From Neckera pumila (lineage: Eukaryota; Streptophyta; Bryopsida; Hypnales; Neckeraceae), in NCBI GenBank assembly GCA_963969595.1, contig OZ018415.1, positions 7,750,001 through 7,814,000 on the forward strand: a stretch of 64,000 nt of DNA. The letters are read 5' to 3'. Positions 1 through 11,800 of this stretch are shown piece after piece. Position numbers and translations under genes: made by a program. The stretch's first letter is position 1; every line of letters starts with the position of its first letter. Below the pieces are notes generated by a model that saw only the letters and a list, made by a program, of their open reading frames with translations, was not told the DNA's origin and made no database searches.

Positions 1-123
1 GTTTTTTTTTGTGGGATCTGACCTAAGTTCTGAATTTTCCGAGTAATAAACTCTTTTATCAAAAGTTCTCAAGTTGCAAGGAAAGCCTCGGTTCCTTATT
101 TCTTGGTGGGGGTCTGCGTGCAG

Positions 124-3100
124 AGTACTGTGCGTAGTTTGAAGCGGCTGTCCAAGCGGTCACTGCCGTCAATGGTTAGTGTTGCTCTTTGCGGAGCTTA
201 ATTTTATGTTTTCAAATTCTTGACCGCTCAATGATTTGAGCAATGAGTACTCTAAATGGGAATAAAAACACCTACTGTAGTTTGACTGTAGTAATACCTC
301 CTTTACTAAATAAACAGGTAGAATTTTTCAGCATTTGATTTTTGATGGTCATCACGAATTGTCAACTTCTTTCAGGCAAGACCATTGTTACCAAAGCCAT
401 CGAATTTTGACGAAATCTCGCGTTGGAAGGTAAATGTCCAAGAGCGCAAACTTTGCATATCATTCTTGAACAGTGTTACAAGGTCCCTATGTTCTTGGGG
501 ATTCCTCTTTTATTCTTGGGATTTTCTTAAGCCAAATTTCAATGACAAAAGGAACGATCAAAAGCCAATGGCCCAACAACAAGTTTGCTTGGTGATGAGT
601 CGAGGATACTTTAGGTCTGTAGTTTTGGGGTTGGATGAACTCTTGTTACATTGTTCAAGAGTGTCATGTGGAGTGCACAAAAATTTGAATATTTTTCCTT
701 ATTCTCTAAATTCATCCTCCTTGACGACACAGAGTCTCAATTCAGTCAGTGGCAGGAGCCTTCTGTATTTGTATCACAGGTTTTATGAAATTTTCTGTGA
801 AGTACTGTGAATTTTGGCTTCATGAATTCTCACATGCATCCCACAGAAAGAACTTGAACCTGCAGAAAAGATTACAACGGAGCTTCCAGACAGTACGGTC
901 TCTGTGCAAATGAGACAACAGGCCATGCACGACAGAGATATGGAAGCAGAGTGTTCTGCTGTTTCGGCGGAGAATTTGGGGGCTGGTTGTGAAGCATCGG
1001 AAGGCAAGGTCAGTGTCATTCCTTCTGTCTTAACCCCTAAAGGACCGTGTTCTTTTTTAGCAGTTTTGAGAAGGTCATTTGGGGACATTTTTTTGTTCGA
1101 TTGCAGTTAATTCTTTGACCATACCTACATGCAATGTTCTCCATCTGAATCATACTCTTCACAAAACGATCAATCCAACTTGCCACTTTAAACTTTGAAT
1201 TTCTTGGTCCTTTTGGGTTTAATAGGATATCTAAATGAATGATGGATGGCACTAATTTCGTAGAAGAGTTGAGTACGAGGTGCATACAAAGAGCAGTTTC
1301 ACCAGAGCATGTATGTTTTGATGGCAGGATGAGGTTGGACTGCGATTGATAAGTGCTCCGCCTTCAAATCCAAAGAAGAAGGTGGGAAGACCAAGGAAGT
1401 TCATGGTCGCCAAGGAAGAGGAGGAAGGGGAGGAAGGCAAGAAGAATTGGATGGACAGTGAAGTCGAGACTTTGATTTCACTCCGTTGGGAGATGGAACC
1501 CGACTTTCTGAAAAATGCATATAAACAAGGTGTGTACTTCCGTGTCTTTGGAAGGATAGGTTTCCTTTAGTCTGCAAATAACTCATTACATGGAAATAGG
1601 AGAGAAGTACTTGTCTGTAGAACATGTTTATATGAACAATGGCCCTACGTTGTAAGTAAAACAAACTTTCAAATCTGTGTCATGTAAGCATTGAATCATT
1701 GTTTGGTGAAAGGTCTCAACTTTCGAGTAGAATAGTGGTTGAGAGAAATAGTAACACTGTTCATATAATGAATGGGTGGGGTGTCATATCCAGCATATGT
1801 CTCCTCTGGTGACAATGTTTTGAGACGTTTCTCCCGCTAATTTCCGAATGGATGTCTGAAGAGACATGAAGCTGAACGAGTTGTGCGTATGAAGAATTGT
1901 CATTCAAAATTAGTTTTCTTAGTTTGCTAATGGGTGTGCATGCCTTGCAGGGGTAGATATGTGGGCACAACTGCAAGCCCGAATGTCATCAGCCATTCCA
2001 GGATTTTCGCGGTCTGGTCTAGCTTGTCAACGGAAATTTAATTCGTTGATCAAGCAACACAAGAAAGATATACTTGAAGTAAAAGAAGGAAAACATCACA
2101 CTTGGGATCGTCATGCACGTAAGTTCTTTGACAGCCTGGATCGGTGGTGGCACACCAATGGGACAATCATGAAATTTGCCACTACTAAGTCAAACAGCAT
2201 GAATCGCTTTGATGGTGATGCTGCACATCTTAGTGGAAACACAGAGCATAGTGTAAGGGTCAAAGAAGATGAAGAAGGAGAAGAAGCCAAAAAGAATTGG
2301 TTGGATAGTGAGGTGGAGACTATGGTTTCGCTACGCTGGGAGATGGAGCTTGAATTTGTGGAGAATGCGTACAAACCAGGTGCGTTGTCAAGAGTGATTC
2401 CTTTTGGTGTCTTGGGTCTGGGGGAAAGAATGTGAGTGCCCTTTTTTTGATAGAACAGCTTTCCTACCTGTTTCATCTTTATGCTTTCCCCTTCTTTGCA
2501 TAACATTCTTAACAAGCTCGCCCTTCTCCATATACTAAAAAGTATATAATAAATGACTCCAAACCTGGACACTCACTGTTGATAGCATGCATAGTGCTCA
2601 GTCCTAGGTCAATGCTTGTCTTTCTTCCATAGAAAAAAGCTCAAAATTGTACAGAAATAGAAGCTAGATTCCGTTGCTAAGGACATTCAGGTATCTTCTC
2701 GAGAATGTTATGTTATCCTGTGACAATGTGCTGCTTTTTGTGATCTTGATTTACATTTTTGTGGGCCAGACCAGCAAGCATTTCTTACAAGATCGAATGT
2801 TTGGCAATGCAAGCATCATGATCAGTTGATGGATTGATCATTGCAGGTGAGGACATGTGGTCGAAGTTGCAGATTCGCATGATGTCATTAATTCCTGGCT
2901 TCACACGGTCAAGTCTAGCTTGCCAACGAAAATTCAACGCATTGATTAAGCAACACAAGAAAGACGTACTTGATCTGAAAGAGTTTGGAAGGGATCATCA
3001 CTCTTACAAGTTTTACGATCTCCTGGATCGCTGGTGGCACACGAATGGAACGGTAATGAAACATGTCACTGCAAGTCTATATGAGTCTGAGTCACTCGGC

Positions 3101-4325
3101 AATCACTCGGAATACATGGAGGATGCCGCCGACAAGTTTATTGGGGATGAAGATGATGAAGAAGGGGAGGAAAGCAAGAAGAATTGGGCTGACAGTGAAG
3201 TGGAAACGTTAATTGCATTACGTAGAGAGATGGATGCTGAATTCGTCAAGAACTGGAAAAAGCAAGGTACGTGTTGCAGATCCTTTGCAAATCTTTAATG
3301 CCTGTTCTACCCTAACAATCGTGAAGGCCATCGTCTGTCCATTCGCCACTGCAGTCATTGGAGGGATATGTATTAGATAACCAGTCAAGGGCTGGGACTG
3401 GAACGCTTGAGACAGTTATCAGACATAAACCTCGCCTCTAGACTATTTCAGGTTCATCAAACCTTGGCTCCTTGGGAGTGCGAGAAAGACAAGAGTTATG
3501 ACACTAGACCCTCTGCTTTTCCAACTGCACTGTGTCATATAGTAATAAAAGTGGCACGAGAGGGTTATGATGTTCCTATTTACTTGCAAACTACTTGAAT
3601 CTGAGATTTTGCAATTGAGAAGCGTGCAATAGAGGAGGTCTAGAGGCCCTATATTCCTACCTAGGGTCTATATTCTTGCTTCATAAGAAATCCTTTCCAA
3701 TTTGCTCAATATTGTGACGACAACATCAGATTCAAATGAGAATGTCTTTTGAAACAACGAATCCCTGGCACTTCTCTCTAATGTTGTTATGGTACATGGG
3801 TGTTATTCTACTGCAGGAGGCAATATGTGGTCAAAGTTGCGGTCTCGTATGTCATCACTCTATCCAGGATTCTCAAGGTCGCCTATTGCTTGCAAGCGAA
3901 AATTTAACACTCTGGTTCGACAATACAAGAAAGACATGCACGTCATGGACGCTTCAGGAGAGGAGCGTCGTAGCTGCAAGCATCATGGACTCTTGGATCA
4001 ATGGTTGCTCAACAGCAATGGCTCCGCTGGTAGGCACAACAACTGCAGCAGCAACAACAACAATAACAATAACAACACGGCAAGTACGAGGAGTGACCCT
4101 GATGTTAGTAAGCCTGACGCTGCTGAAGGCTCTTTAGTCCCTTACGAAGAAGAGAGAGAGCTGGAGAATGGCGACAGTATATTTGGTTCGTTAACAAAAA
4201 TTGTGCAGGCTAGTAATGAAAATATTGTGCTTGAAATGGCGAAACCTAGTTGCTCACTGTTAGATAAGATGGATGCACGCATGGACCCTCTTATTGACAA
4301 CTTGAAGCTCACCGTTTCTAAATAA
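124..4325 (+). CDS. FIP37-like / AT-hook / triple trihelix chimeric protein (5' end outside window)
   Basis: Visible exons are 124-174, 376-429, 847-1008, 1328-1529, 1951-2379, 2847-3266 and 3817-4325 (608 residues seen; all junctions are GT-AG and keep phase). Visible residues 1-89 (exons 1-3) align with FIP37 exons 9-11 of the neighbouring gene: STVRSLK against STVHDLK, ARPLLPKPSN against TRRLLLDPAI, and a 54-codon exon that begins KELExAEK and ends EASEGK in both. Residues 105-113 form an AT-hook (KKKVGRPRK). Three trihelix/Myb-SANT-like domains start near residues 129, 272 and 412; each begins with an acidic run and NWxDSEVET, then has MWxxLxxRM, PGFxRS and C(Q/K)RKFNxLxxQxKKD, and domains 1 and 2 end in LDRWWHTNG. 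Each domain is interrupted by a phase-1 intron at the same codon. Domain 3 is the most diverged and is followed by an Asn-rich stretch. Trihelix proteins are plant DNA-binding regulators, so a nuclear DNA-binding role is inferred. Upstream exons and the true start lie left of the window. Confidence 0.8.
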
Positions 4326-4570
4326 GTTTATACTTCTATTTGTATTTATTATCTGGTTATAGCCCTCATCTTGGAAATCTTTGTCCTTGTTTCATGTTCT
4401 ACACTTTGCATCCGAAAATTTAATGCTATTTGATGTATTGTGGAACAATCAATGACGTCATTTGCCGAAAGGCATGCATCATGGTTTGGTACTCTACCTG
4501 TTGGCAAAGACTTCCAATGGGGGGATTACAATGAATTCACATTGGAAAGTTGGAAGTTCCTAATGAGGTC
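4326..4570. other. 3' flank of the trihelix chimera
   Basis: This stretch probably holds the 3' UTR and polyadenylation region of the upstream gene. No ORF or RNA gene is visible before the TIR element that begins at 4571. Confidence 0.5.
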
Positions 4571-4900
4571 ACTACACTAAAAATGATATTTAGTGTTGGC
4601 AACACTAATTATGAACTTGGACACTAAATATCATAAGTAAGTAATACTAAATCTAATTTCTAACACTAAATATGCTCTATGGTAAATCTGAAATCTGAAA
4701 AGGTTTACATTTAGTGTTAGAACATGTTAAAAAAATGAACTTGCAAAGGAAGCGGGGGAGGAGGCGGAGGCAGAGGCGGAGGCAACGCATTGAAGTCCAA
4801 CACAACACTAAATCCGCTACAATTCAGATTTAGTGTTGTGGCTGGTAGGGGGGTAAAACACTAAATGTCATACTACACTAAATATCATTTTTAGTGTAGT
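4571..4900. mobile_element. Short TIR element, CACTA-like (330 bp)
   Basis: The ends are perfect inverted repeats of about 26 bp that begin ACTACACTAAAAATGATATT. Several shorter copies of ACACTAAAT occur inside in both orientations, as is common for subterminal repeats of CACTA-type elements. The interior also has a G-rich block (about 4750-4785) and no coding capacity. I could not define a clean target duplication: the flanks read GTC and CAC. It is most likely a non-autonomous, MITE-sized derivative of a CACTA transposon. Confidence 0.65.
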
Positions 4901-6019
4901 CACTCCATTATTGTCATGTAAGACATCCATTGTGGCCCAAATATCACATACTCAAAAAATTCATAATGGATTCATTCCCTAAGTGTCCACTTTAGGGTCA
5001 TCTGACCACAATGGGTTGTTCTACCTTAACTATACCTAAAAGCACCCAAATAAGCAATTCTATTTGGTTCCCATTATTTGTGAAGTCTTCTTGGTAGTCA
5101 AAAGGAGATTCTAAATTCTCTTAAAATGCACTTTTCAGACACTGTATGAATAAATCACAAATTTTCAAAGTGCAGAAAAATAGGTATTTCTAAAACCTAC
5201 CATAGACTCTCACGAATAGTGGGATTACATTTTAGGTAAGACTCCAGATAAATCGGTATTAAAAAGTAGTTGAATTTAGCTACAATTACTTTTGATGATT
5301 GCTAAATGACTTTGGGGTCTGGAATCATTTTGGACAAGTCATTGATTTAAATGACTTGGGATTATATATTACCTATGATGAATGATTCTTACTGGGTTTA
5401 TATTGGAATATATGAAGACAAATATATTGATGATGTGAATATAATTCACCACCCAAACCAATAATGAGAGATGTGCTCAATTAAATTTCGTCTCCATCTT
5501 ATACTAGGCTACTTGGAAAAATAGAACAACTTGAAAACACATATTGTATAATATGTAGGGACTTGCTAGGTGGATCCTATATTTACTAATGGTGTAGCCT
5601 TTTGGTCTAATAAATATCAGCTTTGTGTAGTATTCTAGCTGCTTTTGAGGCAAGACACTCTAAATTAGCTAATTTTTAATTCCTTAAGCCCCAAGGCTTC
5701 TTTTTTCATCAAATTCTACTTTAAAATGCCATTTCTATTAATAATTGCAAAAAAAATTAGAATTTTTTTTTTTCACATATCTAACCATAGGATCCTGTAC
5801 AAGATTATTATAAAAACATATAGAAATCATTTCAAAAACTTTGACCACATGCATAGATTGCAAGATGTTTGCATTTGAAGTGAAGAAAAACATTTCTATT
5901 TGCATTTTACTTGCTTAGATTTTAAGGCTTTGAATCTTTTGAGCTTAAATTTTTTCCACTAAAAATATTGAATTAAAAAAAAATTTGTTGAAGAACTGAG
6001 TTGAAGTTTAATAAAATTA
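4901..6019. other. AT-rich intergenic sequence
   Basis: The sequence is AT-rich with poly-A and poly-T runs. I see no ORF with recognisable content, no tRNA and no clear element ends. Confidence 0.5.
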
Positions 6020-7225
6020 CTATTCTTATAGACTAAAGGGGTTCAAGTGGCAATGTTCCAAGAACTATCCAAAACCAACTCTTTTCTAATTTTACCACCT
6101 ATATTTTGGACAAAATTTGGATTCTTTATGAATAAGTTATAAATTTTCAAGAAACTATTTCTAGAAGTGCCAAATACCAATACTAAAGGAAAAAATGTAG
6201 TCATTCAATGTAAAATTCATTTAAAAGACTAAGGCTGATTTGAAAATTATAGAGTAGAAAAAAAATGTGTTGTATGAATAAACTTTGTACCAGTATGTTT
6301 TTTTTAAAATATTCAAACATATTGAATTTGGGAAAGTATTAGTACTATTTCAAGAATCTATAGTTTAAAGTTTAAACAAAACAAATTGAACAAATTGTTC
6401 AAGAAAGTACTAACTTTTTCACACAAATTGTTGCCAATTTGGAATATATTGACAATGTATTTCAGAAAAGATTTTTGAAATCATCATAAGTCAAGAGAAA
6501 ACTTCTCAATACATAGGTCCAAATAGCTACTACTATTACTATAGCTATTATTATTGTCTTATAAAATAGCCCAATAGACCTATTATACGTAATTGCCTAA
6601 GACTTGAAGTTTTGTCCTTCTTTGTCTTGTGTTGAAAATTGAAGGGGGTGCTTATTCCAAGATTCCATCTTGGAACGATGAAATTTACAACGAAAGGATC
6701 CTAGATGGTTGGTTGGCGCGCATGTACAAAGAAGTGTCAATTTTGTTTGTTGAAGAGATTTCTTCAAACCACTTTTCTTTTTACCAGTAATTTGGTCACT
6801 TGCACAATGTAACCTACAACGGAAGGAGCCCTTATGAGTAGTTGGTGCACATAAACAATAGTGAGCCATTTTTCTTGATAACAATGAATTGATGATGATA
6901 AGCCAAAAAGACTTTCAATGAGTCAATCTTGTATGCCGAATCTAGCGGTCAAGGATGGCTTTAATTAAATATTCAACATGAAATGCCAATTTAATACTAT
7001 ATATGTATTGTGGAAGAAAGTTGTCAATTGTAATATGGTTAATGGCTTTGTCTATTACATTGTCTACCTTTAACTTATATTGTATGTATGTCAAAATCTT
7101 TTACATTTTGAAAAATGTAAAAGAAAAAAATGTGCTAAACGTATGTCCAAAAGTAACTTTTACATTTTGAAAAACGTAAAAGAAAAAAATATGCTAACCG
7201 TATGTCCAAAAAAGTTTTACAATTT
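6020..7225. repeat. Dispersed repeat, copy 1 (carries a CAPTTH-type gene)
   Basis: This segment is similar over its length to 14405-15925, in the same orientation. Landmarks shared by both copies are a block with TATAGA then GATGTTCCAAGA near the left end, ATGAATAAGTTAT, the whole 95-codon minus-strand ORF with flanks, and a right-hand pair of short repeats reading CTTTTACATT then GTAAAAGAAAAA. Copy 1 lacks the roughly 348-bp insertion found in copy 2, so near 6490 it preserves the related empty site. Confidence 0.75.
6597..6884 (-). CDS. Small protein with two CAPT(T/N)H-x-GSFRC motifs, copy 1
   Basis: A single-exon ORF of 95 residues. It carries the signature of the plant 'serine-rich protein-like' family twice: CLCAPTTHKGSFRCRLH at residues 10-26 and CTCAPTNHLGSFRCKFH at about 53-69. 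Family members that I know usually have one such motif near the N terminus. The spaced Cys and His residues suggest metal binding, but the function of the family is not established. The reading frame is intact and has the same length in a second copy at 15281-15568. The motif residues are conserved while the linker between them has changed, which suggests coding constraint. It lies inside a dispersed repeat, so it may have been copied with that segment or captured by an element. Confidence 0.6.
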   Translation of the reverse strand: MLSRKMAHYCLCAPTTHKGSFRCRLHCASDQITGKKKSGLKKSLQQTKLTLLCTCAPTNHLGSFRCKFHRSKMESWNKHPLQFSTQDKEGQNFKS

Positions 7226-8837
7226 TTATTTTTTTATTCTTTTATTTTTTCGACTTATAGATTATGTTTTTGTTTATTTGGAAAAGCTTTTATTTACTTC
7301 ATTTGGATTTTTTGTGAGTAAGTTATGGACAGTCTTGTTTTTGCGGGCACTTTGAGCATCTTCCTAAAAAAAAATAACTTGTAGGATTCATTTTTGAATG
7401 CAATTTTAACAACTTTTCAAAAGAAAAAGTTCCACAAGGTTTAATTTTTTTGCTAGAACAATCTCATGATTGGGATTAGTGCTTTTTAATTCTATATAAA
7501 AGATATTCACATTTTAGATTTTCCTTCTATCTTGTACCTACTTCTACTTAACAAATTTTTTTATAATGAAATTTAACTTTTTTCTTGGATTTCTTTTTCC
7601 CTAGATTCTCTCTACTATAAAGATTTGAAGCTCAAAACTTTGTAGTACAAAAAGGTTAAGTTCAAAATGTTCAAAGTCATAAAATCTAGTCCCACAATGT
7701 GTTGAAAAACTTGTTTTTTTCACTTTGAATGCAGATATCTTGCAATCTGTCCTATGAAAAATTCTGAAATTATTTCCACACATTCTCATACTAGTTAGAT
7801 GTAAGATCCTATGGATAGATGTGCAAAAAAAACATGTTTCAATTTTTTCTACTCTTTGCTGTAAAAATGGCAGTTTTGGGTGATTTTGGGCAGAAAAAAG
7901 GCCTTTGGTCTTTCGGAGTTAATCCATAAATGACACCGTGGTCATTTTTCAGTCGATGAATGACAAAGAATCCTTCTACGTAGGACAAAAGTACAACTAT
8001 TCGTCTTTGGAATTTGTGTAAAAAGAAGAGGTTTTCTACAACAATTTGACTTCCAATGAATGTTTTGGATTTTTGTAGATCGATGATCTATACGGTACAA
8101 AAAGGGATGATTTTTACAATCCATTAAGGATTAATTGCTATTTGGTTGTCTTTTGATTTTTCTACATTTTGTTTTTAGTATCCAGCTACTTGACAATTTC
8201 AATGGCTTAGGTATGTTTATTTTTAAAATTATAGAAATTATATATCTTATCCAAAAATTCTAATTTGTGTACTGAAAATTCATGATTTTCAATTGCTAAT
8301 ACTTCAAAAATATTTTTTTCCAGAAATAGGTCCCTCCATCTACGCTAAATTAATTATTTTTCCAACTGTAGGTGTTTCTACCTTATGACTTCAAAAAAGA
8401 CAACCCATACCACAATATATGCACAATACATAAGGTAGTTTGTCCTCAAAGTGACCATTTAAGTGCTAATTGTCATTTTGGAGGAGCTAAACTTCTAAAA
8501 ACAATTTCTAGTAAATTTTGATAGGAAGAAAATGAAAGAATTGGCATCTAATCCTAGTAGTTTTATGTACATTGAACCTTCGTGAAATTTGTTACGAATT
8601 TTTGCAGTTGAAATGCAGTAGTCAATAAAAGCGACCATTTCCTGAAATGTACACTATGACTACAGTGAAGAAAGCATAATGAACCCCTGTGCCATGATCG
8701 GTTTTAGAGCAGACTGTCTTACAAAGTGTGTGATTGGGTCCCTCGCAGTTGAAGTTCGAATGAAGCGAACTTAGTTTGAAGTCGCATTGAATCCCTTTGA
8801 TCCCAAAATTGTGTCAAAATTCTTCAATTGCTCGGCT
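7226..8837. other. AT-rich intergenic sequence and FIP37 upstream region
   Basis: The sequence is AT-rich with no recognised coding ORF. The last 200 bases before the ATG at 8838 are more GC-rich and probably hold the FIP37 promoter and 5' UTR; no TATA box or transcription start could be fixed. Confidence 0.45.
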
Positions 8838-11800
8838 ATGGCGTCGCCCAAGACGGCCGCTGCTTTCGCTGACGACGTAAGCGCACACAATCACATTTCT
8901 TTCGAACCTTACTTGCTTTTCTGTGTTCGTAATCACAATGCTTCAAATGGGCTCCAACTAATCCTACTTTTACAATCCTACTCTTCTCTTGCCAAGTGTC
9001 CGCAATTTGGTTTTAGGGTTTCGTCTCTGCATTTTGGAATTTGACATCGAAACTCATTTCGGGAAGAGACAATATTCCTCGATTTGTAAGACGATTTAAT
9101 TACCAAGCGCATTTGGAGACAATCGGAGACATTTGGAGACATTTGGAGACATTTGGGAGACAAATATGATGAATTAGCAAGTTGGGGTGGGAAGTGTGAG
9201 AGTAAGTGGTTTAGGGCTTGCATGTGTTTCTGAGGTCTTCCAATTGCTCTTTCTGTGTTCGTAATGACAATGCATCAAATGGGCTCCAACTAATCCTTGT
9301 TTCACAATCCTACTCTTCTTTCCAAGTTTCCGCAATTTTGGTTTTAGGGTTTCGCCTGTGCAATTTGGAATGTGGCATTGAAACTCATTTCGGGAAGAGA
9401 CGATATTCCTCGATTGTAAAACGAATTAAATACCTAGCGCATTTGGAGACATTTGGAGACATTTTGGAGACATTTTGGAGTCGAATATGATAAATTAGCA
9501 AGTTGGGGTGGGAAGTGTGAGAGTGAGTAGTTTAGGACTTTGGATGTGTTCTGAGGTCTTCCAATTGCTCTTTCTTGATTGCTTAGTAGCTAATTTAAGG
9601 CAGGAATTTTATTTTATTTTTTTCCTGGTTGATCTGGTGTCCATCTTAGTGTGTGGATTATCTTTTGTTGCGTTGCAGGAGATATTCGACTTTGATGGAG
9701 AAGCGGGTGGAGAGGCTGCTCTGACAGGTGAGCCTCACTTTGGATTCCCTATTCTGTGTTTTTAAGAAAGTAGCTTGATGAAAGGTACCTTTGATTGGAA
9801 GAAGGCCAAAAAGCGTTGGTAGACTCTTTAATAAAATGCTTCATCATGCAAATTTTTGCAACCAACAAGGAAATTTGTTCGTCGAAGTTACATAGTACAG
9901 TCACCCACAAAAATAGAAACAAGCGCATCGTGATGAAATATAGTTTCCTATCTTCTGACTTCCATTCAAACTGGTCTTACATTTGGTTATTGTAGTTTGT
10001 TGTGATGTCAATGAGGATATGCTTTTTGAGGGTAGCTAGTTCTTGTGTTCCCAGGGGTGAAGCGAGAATTCGCAGATCTTGATGATGATGAAGAGGAGTT
10101 GTATCCTACGAAGAAGGTTTGATCACTACAATCACATCCTTAGAAAAAAAATCCCAACGCATTTGGTGATTTAAGTTGCATTTGATTCTTGTAGAGCTAA
10201 ACAACTGTGGTTCGTTGTTTTCAGTGTTGAAGAATCTTTGTTTTTTACAGTTAGCACTGATTTCCTCTGTGGTTGCGAACAGATATACGCTTCTCATGGG
10301 CCATCTAGTGACCATGCTACTACAACTATCCTCAACCTACGGTCCAGGTATATGACTTTCTTGCTTGTGACTTGGTCGACATGTCACAAGCTCAAATGTC
10401 TCATTAGATTTGCTTTGGGCCTTCTTTCTGGCTTGCTTTAGACCTTGCAGTTGGTCACTTGCAATTTCTGGCCGTTCCCTGTTCTTCTTTTGGCTTATTT
10501 AGAACAGAATTTCTAGTGAGATTTTGTGGTTTATCGTATTTGGATGTGTCCCCTCGAAGTAGAGCACACAATCGTGGCTAACCAAGTCTAATTGGGTTAT
10601 TCCAGCTTGGAGGATCGTGACAGCACAATTGCCTCTTTGAAGGTGACAGCTCAATCCGCATTCAATTGTTCGTCTAAGTCTCATGTTTTTCCCTGCCAGA
10701 ATTTGTGAGTGCGAAGCCGATTGTGGATGTATATCGGTTATGCAATCACAATCTCTTGTTTTAATCCTTTAAATAAACATGGATTTGAAATACCTCTGCA
10801 GGCGTCTCTTGATGCTGCAAATGCAGAGGTGGAGAAGTGGACCAGTGGTTTTGCGAATGATTCCCTTCTACCCCCTGGAGTCACTGGTATTATTCCACTC
10901 AATTGACTTTTGTTTCTTCAAACAAGAACACCTTTTTTGGATCCTGGGAGTAGATGATGAGGTAGAGGATACTAATTGCGTCACTTTCAAACTTTTAACA
11001 TGTGTGGGAGTGTGATTTTTCGGAGACGTATAGAGCCGTGGAGAGATTAGTTTGGTTATAGAGCCAAATCAGTTGAGATCAAGTTTCTATTACTATGTAT
11101 GAATTTCTTATGCAATCATCGGAAGTGGGAGGTTATAGAGCTCTAAAGTTAACTGTAAACCACTCCTGCTAAGTCTGACTTCTGCCTGATTGCTATGTAT
11201 TCAGATCCTGCGGTGGTTGTGCAGGCAATGCAAAAGCTTCAGGCCTCAGAGAATCAATTGAAAGAGCAGGTTTAATTGCGATCCTGTATTTTCCTTATTG
11301 GATATGTATTTCTGAAGCTGGAAGGTCAATTCTATTTTAGGCACACCCTTTTCTTCGTGCAGTCTAGTGTGTAGGTGGTAGTGTGTGTCAAGGATGGTAC
11401 ACTGAATACGCAGTATTCTGTGGATCATGGTAATTATGAGAGATCACTGTAACATATATTTTAAAAGTTTAACGTGTCGTTTCGGACCACCTTGGAGGCT
11501 GCTGATTAGCGTACGTCCTCGGAAATAATTGTCGGGGACCGCATTTATTTTTTCACCCACTGCCATTCAACACCCAAAGTCTTTGGTGTGTTTGGTGTAG
11601 TTCATTCTCTGATTGCCAAAGCTTTAACCTTTACATGCTTTGTGTAGCTCTTGACTGCTAAACGAAGGGAAGGCGTGATTGTCGTGAAACTCGCTAATAC
11701 AGAGCAGGAGGTCGTCGATTTGAAGGTAAGGCTTTAGAAATTTTGCCTTTACGGCTTGATTTTGAGCTTACTTTGTGTTTTGTCAGTTATTTCTCCTGGG

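Noticed and set aside
385..810. 141-codon ORF starting in the second visible FIP37-like exon
   Set aside because: Only the first 15 codons are exon; the rest reads through intron 376-429/847-1008.
3736..4137. 133-codon ORF overlapping the last trihelix exon in another frame
   Set aside because: Shadow of the trihelix frame; the Thr-rich end comes from the AAC/CAA repeat.
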